Assembly (NCBI GenBank): GCA_008921705.1
Contig: VFFE01008410.1
Span: forward strand, 1,734,433 to 1,798,432
Origin: Burhinus oedicnemus
Lineage: Eukaryota > Chordata > Aves > Charadriiformes > Burhinidae
DNA: 64,000 nucleotides
Reading direction: 5' to 3'
The notes below the pieces were generated by a model that ran no database searches, was not told where the DNA came from, and saw nothing but the letters and a program-made list of their open reading frames with translations. The translations under genes were made by a program, and so were the position numbers. Shown one piece after another: positions 53,701 to 64,000 of this stretch (position 1 is the first letter of the stretch; each line of letters starts with the position of its first letter).

Positions 53701-56124
53701 CAATGAGATTTAAGGTTTTAAAATGAATTTTAGTTCTTCAGTGGAATGAAAACAAAACCTCTGAACATTTTGTCAAAATGAAATTGTAGAGAAACACCTG
53801 TTTTCTTATCATAAAGCACAATTTTTTCAGCTCTGGTCCTCTCTCACTCTTTTCCCTTCTTGCTCCCCCTCTCACTCTGTCAGCAGAGGTAGCTGCAGAG
53901 CCCTAGATCACAAACTCAGCTGAAATTTTTTTGAAATCAATGCATCTCTGTGAGTTATTTTGTCTTTTCATCAAAAATGCATTCTGTCAAGAATGTTCAT
54001 AAACAACTCTGCTTGGGAAAAGTTCTTAGCTTATCCCAAAAAATTGGTATCTTGCACATCTAACTGGATATCCAGCTGCTCAGCTGTAAGGCTTTGGGTG
54101 AAAAGCACACAGTGAATTGCTGAAATCACAGTCCTATATATTAAAGATGTCTGGGCTATTGTCCTGTCTATTTTTTGCACAGAGTATAAATTCTGTTATA
54201 TTCCCCTCAGCCTATTCTTACTGTACAAAGCACATATTTAATTAAAGCATTCCTCCTCACAGTTTTGCTCTCTTGAACCTGATCCCAAGGATTTAGGGAT
54301 GTACCTGTGAACAGATAGTAGGAAAAAAATGTCTGTCTAGCCTTATGTTCCTCTATTTATCCATGTGTTCACTTCAACATGGAATTGGCAAACAAAACTG
54401 TTTTTAAAACCAAAGGCAAATGCATGAGCCCCACCTTCTGCCAGTTTTATTTCTTTAAGTGTAGATTACAAGATTACAAAGTGGCCTCAGACAGAAAACC
54501 TTTACCCTAGTATAGCATTTTGACTGTTCCACAGAGACAGACTTGCTTATTTTTCTTAGAGGTCAGAACGGTTTTTGCTGTTGTGCTGACATTTTGCATA
54601 ATCTTTTTTCTTTTGCATCTGAAAGAAAGGATGCAGGGATGAAATAACAGTGGAAATGCATTGCTCTGTTTAAGTGACATGGATTGTACATATATGTGCG
54701 TCAGCAGGTTAGTCACAGGGGACAGAGAAGGATTCAGTAATTGCCGATGTATGGAGAAGCCAAGCATAACTGAATTTTTTTGTCTTCCTTTGATTGTACC
54801 CCCAATTTTAGAAGCTCTGTCTTAAAGAACTGATGCTTTATGAGTGGGGGAAAAAGGAGAATATTCCAATTAGAAACAACTTAAATTCTCTGTCACATCT
54901 GGCCTTCATGCCTCAATAATCCCTTGGGTATAGCTCATAAGTAAGCACTCGGAGACTTATTGTACAATTCTAGTGCATTCTGTTGACTTCCAGGGGATGT
55001 ACAAAAGGATAATATATATCCTTAAGGCAGAAGCATGTGCTATTTTCTTGGTCTTCTATCAAATTTATATTGCTAGTAGTTTAATTACTATTTATTGAGT
55101 ACTGCTGGTAGGCTACACAGGGCACAAAAAGAATTGCTGCGTATAAACAGAACTGATTTTTATCTGTTTCTTTATCATTACCCTGCTATCCATTTCACAC
55201 CTTTTGCCATAGCTTTATGTGATACAGATTAAAAATACTGTGATTTGAAAAAAATGAGGAAAGTACAAACAAGCAAGCATCAAGAGATAACCTCATCATG
55301 TTGAAAAAAAAGATCAACCACCCTTTTTCAAGCTACAAATAGTCAAGAGGATGTAAAAAATCACTTTAATCTCACTGAAATGAAAAAAAAAACCCAACAT
55401 AGAACTTGTACACATCTAAATAGCCAGTTGCTCAACTGATGTGAGTTTACTAATTTTGTTGACTTCAACAGACCTGCATTTTTTTGTTTATTGGCAGACT
55501 AATAACTTTAGTTTGATGCAGTGCCAAAATCTTTGCAAGTGTTGACAAAAAAAGTAACTACAGTGTAAGAAAATTAGAGGGAGACATGATACAAACTTGT
55601 TCCATAACCCACACAGAAACATACCCAGGTGGAACAGGAAGGAAAGGTGGAAACATAAGTCACCTTCATGTGATCTGGCTCCTCATAAATTACATCTTCA
55701 CCTCAGGTTATAAGAATGACATACCCTTAGGACTGGATTTTTTAATTTGGAATAGGGTTGGAAAACAGCAAAGTGAACTATTTGTTGGTAGGAAAGAAGT
55801 CAACATGCAGATCTGGTTTCGAAATTTTCAAGTCATTATTAGTTTTATAACAACACAAAGAAAAAAATGCACCTGAGAACTTAAAAATCTAGATCTGGAT
55901 TCAAATGTTGTGTCTTTGTCACATTTAGAGGTATCCTATTGGTATGTTATTCCTCAGGGAATACTTTATGTTGCAAGGTGTTTTCATTAGCCAAAGCCGA
56001 CTGGTCCTTCTGCACACGTCTTTGACCTTTAAACTCTTTCCAAGTAGTTTTTCTAGGATCTGTTTCCTAAAAGCAAAGGGACTAATTTCACAATGGTATC
56101 TGTTTTGTTTTCTTTCCTCTGCAG
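50794..56124 (+). other. CHRM2: CHRM2 intron immediately upstream of the coding exon
   Basis: This sequence ends at the CHRM2 splice acceptor and so should be intronic in every transcript that uses it. It is AT-rich, with short simple runs and no further CR1 copies that I can see. No independent gene was recognised. Confidence 0.7.
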
Positions 56125-56163
56125 GCTTAAGTGATAATTGGGTATCTTGTTAGCAGAACAGAA
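56101..56163 (+). other. CHRM2: Splice acceptor and 5' UTR part of the CHRM2 coding exon
   Basis: A pyrimidine-rich run (TTTTGTTTTCTTTCCTCTGC) leads into an AG at 56123-56124, so the exon should begin at 56125 and carry 39 nt of 5' UTR before the ATG. This matches the known mammalian architecture, where an acceptor lies a few tens of bases upstream of the M2 start codon. The in-frame TAA at 56128-56130 rules out coding sequence entering from upstream in this frame. The upstream non-coding exons cannot be located from sequence alone and may lie outside the window. Confidence 0.85.
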
Positions 56164-57564
56164 ATGAATAACTCAACGTACATAAACTCTTCCACTGAAA
56201 ATGTGATGGCTCTGGAGAGCCCCTACAAAACTGTTGAGGTGGTCTTCATCGTCCTGGTAGCAGGGTCTCTCAGTCTAGTCACCATAATTGGGAACATCCT
56301 GGTCATGGTGTCAATCAAAGTCAACAGGCATCTACAGACTGTCAACAACTATTTCCTGTTCAGCTTGGCCTGCGCTGACTTGATCATCGGCATCTTTTCT
56401 ATGAACCTATATACCCTCTACACTGTGATAGGCTACTGGCCCTTAGGGCCTGTGGTGTGCGACCTCTGGCTGGCTCTTGACTATGTGGTCAGCAACGCCT
56501 CTGTAATGAACCTCCTCATTATCAGCTTTGATAGATACTTTTGTGTCACCAAGCCTCTGACATATCCTGTAAAGCGGACCACTAAGATGGCAGGCATGAT
56601 GATCGCAGCTGCGTGGGTGCTGTCCTTCATTCTGTGGGCCCCTGCAATTCTCTTCTGGCAGTTCATTGTGGGAGGAAGGACTGTCCCAGACGGGGATTGC
56701 TACATCCAGTTTTTTTCCAATGCTGCTGTCACTTTTGGCACTGCCATTGCAGCCTTCTATTTGCCTGTTATCATCATGACTGTCCTTTACTGGCAAATCT
56801 CTCGAGCCAGTAAGAGTCGGATAAAGAAAGGGAAAAAGGAAGCTGCCCAAAACCAAGATACAGTTTCCCCCAGCGTTGTCCAAAGTAAAATAGTGAAACC
56901 AAACAATAACAACATCCCAACCAGTGGGGAAGGGGTGGAGCACAGCAAAATTCAGAATGGAAAAACCACTGAAGAGACTGTGACGGAGAACTGTGTTCAA
57001 GGGGAGGAGAAGGAGAGCTCCAACGACTCCACCTCTGTCAGCGTTGTTGCTTCCAATGTGAAAGAGGATGAAGCTGCCAAAGATGCCAGCCAGGCTTCTG
57101 CCTCCCAAGACCATCTCAAAGTGGAGAACTCCAAGCTGACGTGCATCAGGATAGTCACCAAGTCCCAAAAGGGTGACTGTTGTGCCTCCACCAACACTAC
57201 TGTGGAGATTGTAGGTACCAATGGGGAGGAGAAGCAGAATAGTGTAGCCCGGAAAATTGTCAAGATGACAAAGCAGCCAGCCAAAAAGAAACCACCTCCT
57301 TCTAGAGAGAAAAAAGTGACAAGAACTATTTTGGCCATCCTCCTGGCCTTCATCATCACCTGGACCCCATACAATGTGATGGTGCTCATCAACAGCTTCT
57401 GCACATCCTGCATCCCCGGCACTGTATGGACCATAGGGTATTGGCTCTGTTATATCAACAGCACCATTAACCCTGCTTGTTACGCGCTCTGCAATGCTAC
57501 TTTCAAGAAGACCTTTAAGCACCTTCTTATGTGTCATTACAAGAATATAGGAGCTACAAGGTAA
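56164..57564 (+). CDS. CHRM2: Muscarinic acetylcholine receptor M2, complete single-exon coding sequence
   Basis: This is a class A G-protein-coupled receptor for acetylcholine. In the family, M2 couples to Gi/o at the plasma membrane, inhibits adenylyl cyclase and opens GIRK channels; it slows the heart and acts as a presynaptic autoreceptor. The frame encodes 466 residues, the same length as human M2, with no frameshift. Visible landmarks are N-glycosylation sequons at Asn2, Asn3 and Asn8, TM1 Asn44, TM2 Asp72, Cys99-Cys179 for the extracellular disulfide, amine-binding Asp106 in TM3, DRY at 123-125, a long third intracellular loop (about 214-387), the TM6 WxPYN box (Trp400, Tyr403, Asn404), Tyr426 and Tyr430, NPxxY at 436-440, and C-tail Cys457 for palmitoylation. 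I chose ATG 56164 because it gives the conserved MNNST start and has G at -3. The same frame is open back only to GTG 56131, just after an in-frame TAA at 56128. Differences from human cluster in the N-terminus, the second and third extracellular loops and the third loop. M4 is the nearest alternative, but the transmembrane and C-terminal sequence is M2. Confidence 0.98.
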   Translation: MNNSTYINSSTENVMALESPYKTVEVVFIVLVAGSLSLVTIIGNILVMVSIKVNRHLQTVNNYFLFSLACADLIIGIFSMNLYTLYTVIGYWPLGPVVCDLWLALDYVVSNASVMNLLIISFDRYFCVTKPLTYPVKRTTKMAGMMIAAAWVLSFILWAPAILFWQFIVGGRTVPDGDCYIQFFSNAAVTFGTAIAAFYLPVIIMTVLYWQISRASKSRIKKGKKEAAQNQDTVSPSVVQSKIVKPNNNNIPTSGEGVEHSKIQNGKTTEETVTENCVQGEEKESSNDSTSVSVVASNVKEDEAAKDASQASASQDHLKVENSKLTCIRIVTKSQKGDCCASTNTTVEIVGTNGEEKQNSVARKIVKMTKQPAKKKPPPSREKKVTRTILAILLAFIITWTPYNVMVLINSFCTSCIPGTVWTIGYWLCYINSTINPACYALCNATFKKTFKHLLMCHYKNIGATR

Positions 57565-57565
57565 A

Positions 57566-57595
57566 AATAATAATAATAATAATAAAAATAATAAT
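57566..57595 (+). repeat. (AAT)n microsatellite just after the CHRM2 stop codon
   Basis: About nine AAT units interrupted once by extra A residues begin one base after the TAA. The tract lies in the 3' UTR and is probably length-variable. Confidence 0.9.
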
Positions 57596-57763
57596 GGAAA
57601 GGGTGAAGAAGTTTCAAATTAAATTAAAAAAAAAACCCCAATGCCATAGCACTTTATGCTCTTCTACGGAATGTGCAGTCCAGGATGTTAGTGGAAATAC
57701 TGACATGGGGCATCAGCTCCACCCCTGAGAACTACACTTTAAACCATTTTTTTAATCATTGAA

Positions 57764-57769
57764 AATAAA
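57764..57769 (+). promoter_or_regulatory. Candidate proximal polyadenylation signal of CHRM2
   Basis: The canonical AATAAA hexamer lies 200 nt after the stop codon. A weakly GT-rich stretch follows. It is the nearest canonical signal to the stop codon, but alternatives exist at 58903 and 60236. Confidence 0.35.
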
Positions 57770-60018
57770 TCTTGAGGATAGGGATGTTTGAGGAATTATT
57801 CAAGTATGTGGACTGGAGGCACAGTTCCTTGCTTTCTGAGAGTATTCTACAGAAGGGCTTCAGAGTCTATGATTTTTTGTCATTCTGTGTAAAGTACTTG
57901 TTCTTCTTTTCTTTATTTTTCTGTGTCTGTTTAATCTGTCTTCATCTAGGGGGAAAAAAAATAAGGAAATTTTAACAGTAACTGTGTGAAAGAGGCATAG
58001 GAGTTTGGAAGATCCTTACATAATCCAAATGGATCATGGTAGAAGGATTCTATAGCTCGAAGTTGTCTAAGGTTTTTTTGTCACTGTCATGTAAGAACCT
58101 TAATGTTAGATAAATCATAATGAAAGTTTTATGTTGTTTATGACGCTACAGTTTCTAAAACTGCATCAGTTCTGGAAGTGTACTTATGCTCAACATGTAA
58201 CCATTGCCTAACCTGTGTATCATTCGAAGTCTGCCACTTGCCCCCTTCTGGGGGCTTTTGTTCTGCGATTCCTTCATTATGTCAAGATAAAAGTGAAAAA
58301 AAGGCAGTCTTTTACGGATTGTTACATCCCAAGACTATTTCAGCATCAGTGTAAACCAAAGCTTTTGAGATAATTTTGTTCACTTTGTTCATCATATAAC
58401 ATCCACCCGTGGATTTGTCTTTTACCTCCATCAACCTTTTCTTCCTTTTTATACCTTACTTGTCCAGGGCACGAAGACTGAACATCAAAAGAAGTTGTAG
58501 ATTCAAAGGTCTCATCCAGTCAGCCACCACGGTGGCCAAACAAAGGGCCTCAACTGAAGAATAGAAAAAAGGTTATTACTAGGAAAATGAAGGTTACATC
58601 CTTTTAAAGCTGGATGTACAGATGAAGAGGTATGCTGAGGCTCCACAGAATGAATAGTTAATATTAGATGACTATGCTCTTGACCAGTCAAAAGATGATT
58701 CACACTCATTTATTGAGGAAAAGAATACGATGGATTGACGTGCCCACATGGATCAAGCTCTTCTGAAGCCCTTAGTGTGAAACTAAGGTCCTTCCTAGGT
58801 GTATCCTGGACAAGAGGTTTACTTTGTGGAAAAGATATTGGCTGCATTGCCTTTTGTACCAGCTGGGAGCAATATTTTCGCTGTAAACCAAGGGATAAGG
58901 TTAATAAAAAGGCAGAGAAGAAAACAGTGATTACACAAAACCAGATACTGAAATAGTCTGGATGGGGGGTTGACTGGGCTAAAGTTCAATTATTATCTGC
59001 TACTCCACACCAGCTCAAATTTATATTCTTTCTGCCTGGCTAAGAATTTACTGTTTCATTATTTGATATTTATTGTAGCACAACTGAGCACTGTGTGGGT
59101 AGGACAAAGTGCATCAGATTACTGAAAACAGCAATTGTCTGTGAGTTATGCATATTCTAGTTACCTCCTTCTTAGTAACTCTAACTTCCAGGCATTAGCG
59201 AAGGTACAGCTACAGATTTTGTTACCCAAAACAGTAGTTGGCTACACAGATGGTGACCTGAGAGACTGTCTTCTGGACTGAAAGCGACCTACCAAATAGG
59301 ACACCAAATCATTCTGTTAGTTCGTGCACATTATTTCATCCACATTAGAGTCTTCCAAAATGCACTTCAAAATAGCAGCCTTCGAGATTATGGGGAAATT
59401 AATCTTGCGGACAAGTTTTACATTTGACAAGCTTATTGAAACACAGTGTCAAAGCACTTTGGCAATATGACAATTTTCATGTTTCAAAGTAGCAGTTCGT
59501 AGCAGAAAGTGAAAATGAGGAGGATTAAACTGCAGTAAATTAAGGCCACATTAAACTCAGGATTAATGTGTCTTAATATGCATTCATTGATTTTATACCC
59601 CTAGTGATTTCATCCTAATATATCTAAGTGTCTCCTTGCAGCCAAGGATCTAATTTTGCAACCCTCACTCGCCTTAAGTCATACTTACTATCACTATTTT
59701 CATCTTCCTTCTTGCAAGGAAGAATAACTCAATGATAAAGCTTGCAAAACTGAGTGCTGCTTGTCTTTCAAAACTGATTCACTAGGCTTATCTTGACAGG
59801 TCAAAGGAAAGATGTACATGATCATTTCTAGATAATTTATTCTCTTACAGTGTTAAAAAATCCAGATAGAAGTCAAAGATAAAATGAAATCTGTTCATTT
59901 TCTCAATCTTACTTCTTTAGAAAAGTTTTATAAAAGAAACACTTCTGCTTCTTTCTTTCAGCAAGTGCTGTGGGTATCAATAGTACAGATACTCAAATTG
60001 GGAAATAATGGTTTGTAT

Positions 60019-60057
60019 ATTCATATTTAATATTCATATTTAATATTCTTATTTAAT
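60019..60057 (+). repeat. Three tandem copies of a 13-bp AT-rich unit
   Basis: ATTCATATTTAAT occurs at 60019-60031 and 60032-60044, and with one change (ATTCTTATTTAAT) at 60045-60057. It lies near the distal candidate polyadenylation signal. Confidence 0.9.
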
Positions 60058-61410
60058 CCAGTTTTCCAGCAGGTGTGCAAATCCTTTATTTTGACCTTTG
60101 AAGTGTCACGTGTTTGTAAATTATGAATTCCTCTAACAGCTAAGGACAATTCTACAGGTTAAGAAGTGCAACATACAGATCACAATTATACTTTTTCATT
60201 ATGTGATGTGATGACACTGAAAATACCATACAGAAAATAAAAAAATTTGAGGACCAGCATTCATGAAAAAAACAAAACAAAAAAAGAAAAACCTTCAGTT
60301 TGAAGTTTTCTATCACATCTCCCTAGCACCACCCCTGCTTTTGATCCTAAAGGATAAGATGCTTTGGTTTGTGTTATAGTATATTTAAAAGGCTTCCAGG
60401 ACACACAATCCTGTGTGTTTCCACCTGGTACCAGTTCAATGAAAAAAATATTTCTACAGTACATCCACATTTGCAGCCAATTAAACAACGTAAAAATACA
60501 TGACATAATGTACCTACGCATGTACACACAGGCATGCAAACACACACCCCAACGTGGTCTATACACATGGAAAATAATCATCTAACATTCAAGATATTGC
60601 ATGGAATTGTGTGCATGTTGCACTCACTGGCAGCTGGTGGGAGGTGGCAGAGCCAACACTCACTCATGACACTGTCCACCCCCTCCTGAATGCAGAGGGG
60701 AGGCAGAGCCTTGTCTTGAGATACTGGGAACCTCTCAGTTCTTCAAATGGTAGTGGCTCAGTAAGACAAAAAGTGGGATAATCTTTCAGAGCCGCATAAC
60801 GATTTGTTCTTTTGAACACCTTTTGAGCTCTCATGTCTTTGCTTTGTGTCCCAAACCACGTTCACCAGGTTTCACTTCCCTTCTGAGTGATAGTTCTGCG
60901 AGATGTAGATGTCGGTCTTGAAGAGCAGCACTCCCTGGGTACCTCCTCTGGCTTCCCCAGCTGTCACCTGCGCCCCGTCGCCCCCAAGGCCCCAGCTGGC
61001 CCTGCTGCTGGTGCTGCCACGTCTTCACCTTGGGCTTGGCTAGAGGATCCCAGCGGCACGTCCACACCATGTGCTGCGCTGGCCACTCCTGTTCCACATA
61101 GAAATTGAGCAAACTTTACAGGTGACTCTTGAGAAAAAGAAAAAAAACAACAACAAAAAACTGCAGCTAGCACTTCTTGCCCTCTCTTTTTCTTCCTCTT
61201 AATTATTTCCAGGAACAGGCTAAAACTGAAAAGGTCCAACCAACCCTTGACAGTAGTCCTGCTGCAGCAGGGTCTGTCACGTCGGCAGCCCCTGGGGAAT
61301 GACTTGTACTGTCAGAGGCCAGCCCTACCTTCACTGTCCAGGGAGAGGACAACAGCCTGAAGATACGTCAATCCAACTGGCACCTTTTCTGAGTATTAAA
61401 AACATCTGTG

Positions 61411-61475
61411 GTTAAAAAACAAACAAACAAACAAAAGTAAAGAAAGAAATAAAGAATGAAAGAAAGAAAAAAGCT
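61411..61475 (+). repeat. (CAAA)n and GAAA-rich tract
   Basis: CAAACAAACAAACAAA passes into AAGAAAGAAAT and GAAAGAAAGAAAA. It is a simple-sequence region. Confidence 0.85.
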
Positions 61476-63529
61476 GAAGTAATGTTGAGAAATCTGTTTT
61501 CCAGTGAGGACAAAATGTTAGAAAATTTACTGTCAGCCTTCTGTTTGGGATTTTCATTTGATTTATTAGGAGTCATGAGGATCTGTTTGGAGATAGCAAA
61601 GTGTTTGAACACTACCTGATGAAAAACAGTCCAAAGCCAACAGACACATCTATATAGGTCAGATTGTTTTTCCTTCCTTTCTTCGTTCCTTCCTGGAAAA
61701 CATATTGACAAGAGGAAGCATCTTTAGCGAGTACGACTGTGGTGTGAACAGCCCACACTCTGGTGAGGAAACCCTCAGGGTGTCCCAGTTGCTCCTGGCC
61801 ATCCCAGCTGGCAGAGGGGCAGGAGGGGGTGGTCATTTTTTAGTTTGTTTCATCTCCTGATGGATTTGAATGCGTCCATGTGTCTGCTTTGCAGCGGGGC
61901 TTGCTAGTAAACTCACTGGCCCCTTCCCCATTTTTGATTAATTTTGATCCCTGTTCTTCATTCCTATGGATGCAACAGCTGCCCCAGTGCTGCCTGGAGA
62001 TACAGCTCCTGGTTTCTCCTGTGGTGCTGAGGTGGCATATTTTGAGTTTTTCACTTCAAATGGCAGCACGTCTCCTTACCACTTCCGTTACCCAAAACTG
62101 TTCCTGGTACCAGCCTTACAGGACCAAGCAGGTTAAGCATCCTCACAGCCCCCTTATGCTGCAAAGCTGGCCTGATGCAGCTGGGGGGGCAGGAAGAGTG
62201 CAGCCGATATTTGTTTTTCCTCCTTCCCCTTACAATAATTCCTATAGATCTTTATTTTTTGATAAACCGGGTTGCTGCTTGTGAGAAGCCAAACTCTTAG
62301 GAAAGAAACAGCAGGAAAACAAACTCTGGTCCTGGGGAGGGGGAGGCGGTGTGTTTGCTGACAGGTAGTGGATTTGGAGTCTAATAGCCTTTGATATTTT
62401 TGAAGATCTCCTCCTAGATGGCTCTGTACTCTCAGCTGACAGCAGTGTAAGTGGTAGAAATTCAGAAGCTAAAAAGAAGCAAGCTTTTTTTCACCCCTGG
62501 GTCTACAGATGTTTTATATAACATGTCTAGGGACACTTGCTAGGGATGTGATTTCTATACAATATCGCTTTTATTGCTCCTGTGTATCCTGACAAGCTCT
62601 AGACTTCTAAGAAACCTTTTAAATTTATAGAAAATCTTTCCCTGAAGAAAGCTGATAGATGGTCCTTAATTTGCTGTGACTTTTTTTCTCATTTCTCTGC
62701 CTGTCTTTCTTCTTTTGTCACAGTCTTGACAAAAAGCTTGCTTTCTTCCTTCCTCACAGTAAGAAGTATCCGTCGCCTGTGTTTCAGCTACAAGTGTGCA
62801 GCTTCTCTTGCCTTTCAGCCACTGTGAACACTGGTATTCAAACTCTTTAACCCCACCAAATACTGCCTTCCCTAGCATGCAGATCCCCCTCCACTGAAGC
62901 CCAAACTACTGTGTGGGGTGAGAAGTTCTGTAAACCCTCTCTGCATGGGTTTTAAACTGGAAGTAAAAAAAAAATCCTCACATGAAACAAAGCCAAATCA
63001 ATTCCCTTTCTCCCCAGTTTTGTCATCTCCATATTAGAAACAATGGTGGGTAATGGCAAAGAGTGAATGTTCTTCTAGTGAAATATCACGCAACAACATG
63101 CATGCATTAATTTTATGCCCTGTGCAATGGTAAGGCAGCCCTCCCTTCCCTTGAATCCCCTTTTATTCCCATGCTTATTATCAGAGTATACACCGAGAAA
63201 TCAAGCCTAAGAATGTAATTACAGCAAGGCTGAGTGGGACACGAATCGTTTACCACAACCAATGCAATTATTTCTCCTGTATTTTTATTTCCCTCCTTTT
63301 GCTATGGCCTCTTTTGCTACATTGTGGAACTAGGGGGTTACACGAGTTTATCAGTTCTCCCAGGCCTCATATTTCAGGATACTGGGTAGAATTGTTATGC
63401 ACATTTCATTCTGGTATTAAGCAAATAAAGGGAAACAAATCCCGGTGTCTTTTCACCTTCCAAAGCTCTGCATAACCTGAAAAGTGCCATTGGGTAGCTA
63501 CTCCTTTCCATCTGTTTATAGTGAGGGGA

Positions 63530-63592
63530 TTTTTTTCCTTTTTTTTTCCTTTTTCTTTCTTTCTTTCTTTCTTTTTTTTTTTTTTTTTTCCT
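63530..63592 (+). repeat. Pure pyrimidine tract beside the assembly gap
   Basis: Sixty-three consecutive C or T residues, including (CTTT)n and a run of about 20 T. The N gap begins ten bases later. Confidence 0.95.
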
Positions 63593-63601
63593 ACCTCCCT
63601 A

Positions 63602-64000
63602 NNNNNNNNNNNNNNNNNNNNNNNNNNNNNNNNNNNNNNNNNNNNNNNNNNNNNNNNNNNNNNNNNNNNNNNNNNNNNNNNNNNNNNNNNNNNNNNNNNN
63701 NNNNNNNNNNNNNNNNNNNNNNNNNNNNNNNNNNNNNNNNNNNNNNNNNNNNNNNNNNNNNNNNNNNNNNNNNNNNNNNNNNNNNNNNNNNNNNNNNNNN
63801 NNNNNNNNNNNNNNNNNNNNNNNNNNNNNNNNNNNNNNNNNNNNNNNNNNNNNNNNNNNNNNNNNNNNNNNNNNNNNNNNNNNNNNNNNNNNNNNNNNNN
63901 NNNNNNNNNNNNNNNNNNNNNNNNNNNNNNNNNNNNNNNNNNNNNNNNNNNNNNNNNNNNNNNNNNNNNNNNNNNNNNNNNNNNNNNNNNNNNNNNNNNN
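63602..64000. other. Assembly gap (N)
   Basis: All bases to the window end are N, so nothing can be said about this stretch. Confidence 1.

Larger units (their letters stand above)
57565..60241 (+). other. CHRM2: Probable CHRM2 3' untranslated region, end uncertain
   Basis: The coding exon should run on into the 3' UTR without a splice. There is no open frame of note. AATAAA hexamers on the sense strand occur at 57764-57769, 58903-58908 and 60236-60241. The first would give a UTR of about 0.2 kb and the last about 2.7 kb. Mammalian M2 transcripts have long 3' UTRs, so a distal site is plausible, but no downstream element allows a confident choice. I set the end at the last of these signals by inference. 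Confidence 0.4.
60242..63601. other. Non-coding sequence downstream of CHRM2
   Basis: No exon was recognised. It contains a locally GC- and CpG-richer patch at about 60940-61080, a CAAA/GAAA repeat at 61411-61475, a possible constrained block at about 63040-63320, and the terminal pyrimidine tract. It could include more 3' UTR if a distal polyadenylation site is used. Confidence 0.6.

Noticed and set aside
1..56124. MIR490, which lies in a CHRM2 intron in mammals
   Set aside because: I looked for the mature arm (CAACCTGGAGGACTCC) and its complement and did not see either. In human it lies roughly 100 kb upstream of the coding exon, so it may be beyond this window. An exact-match search would settle it.
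56131..56163. Longer CHRM2 frame starting eleven codons upstream
   Set aside because: That start is a GTG, directly after a stop codon. The first ATG at 56164 gives the conserved MNNST N-terminus and has G at -3.
56443..57537. Long open frame (364 codons) on the minus strand inside CHRM2
   Set aside because: It is the antisense shadow of the receptor coding sequence. Its length follows from the codon composition of the sense strand, and it has no recognisable domain.

Overview
This is a vertebrate nuclear window, almost certainly avian. Two things point there: chicken-repeat-1 (CR1) LINE fragments with the characteristic 8-bp ATTCTATG-type 3' tail, and one full-length coding exon for an M2 muscarinic acetylcholine receptor whose differences from the mammalian protein fit a bird. 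There are no bacterial-type operons, CRISPR arrays, phage or insertion sequences. The sequence is AT-rich, gene-poor and intron-like, and it ends in an assembly gap (63602-64000).

Layout. Positions 1-56124 contain no exon I can defend. I read them as the long 5' intron(s) and/or 5' flank of CHRM2, because mammalian CHRM2 has its whole coding sequence in one terminal exon behind large introns with non-coding 5' exons. This stretch carries CR1 copies at about 11117-11211 (+), 13452-15745 (-, the largest, with endonuclease and reverse-transcriptase remnants), 31131-31321 (+), 34231-34645 (-), 48133-48530 (-), 48562-48625 (+) and 50209-50793 (+). A possible decayed tail lies at 38005-38052. There are also scattered microsatellites. 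A canonical splice acceptor ends at 56124. The coding exon follows: a 39-nt 5' UTR remnant, then an intact 466-codon CHRM2 reading frame at 56164-57564. The 3' UTR starts with an (AAT)n tract one base after the stop codon, and candidate polyadenylation signals lie at 57764, 58903 and 60236. The remainder to 63601 is non-coding and ends in a pure pyrimidine tract next to the N gap.

Most interesting points. (1) The receptor keeps every orthosteric and G-protein-coupling residue but differs from mammalian M2 at both positions classically tied to gallamine allostery (second-loop EDGE becomes PDGD; Asn419 becomes Gly). It also has Thr in place of Ala at 401 in TM6, and an altered third-loop phosphoacceptor cluster. 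(2) A terminal-exon-like segment at 43066-43280 has a splice acceptor, an open frame ending in a GPI-anchor-like tail, a stop codon and AATAAA. (3) A strong short hairpin lies at 29085-29134. (4) The large CR1 has lost its reverse-transcriptase core and carries palindromic filler at the junction. No wholly new multi-gene system is visible; the window is mainly one receptor gene in its non-coding surroundings.
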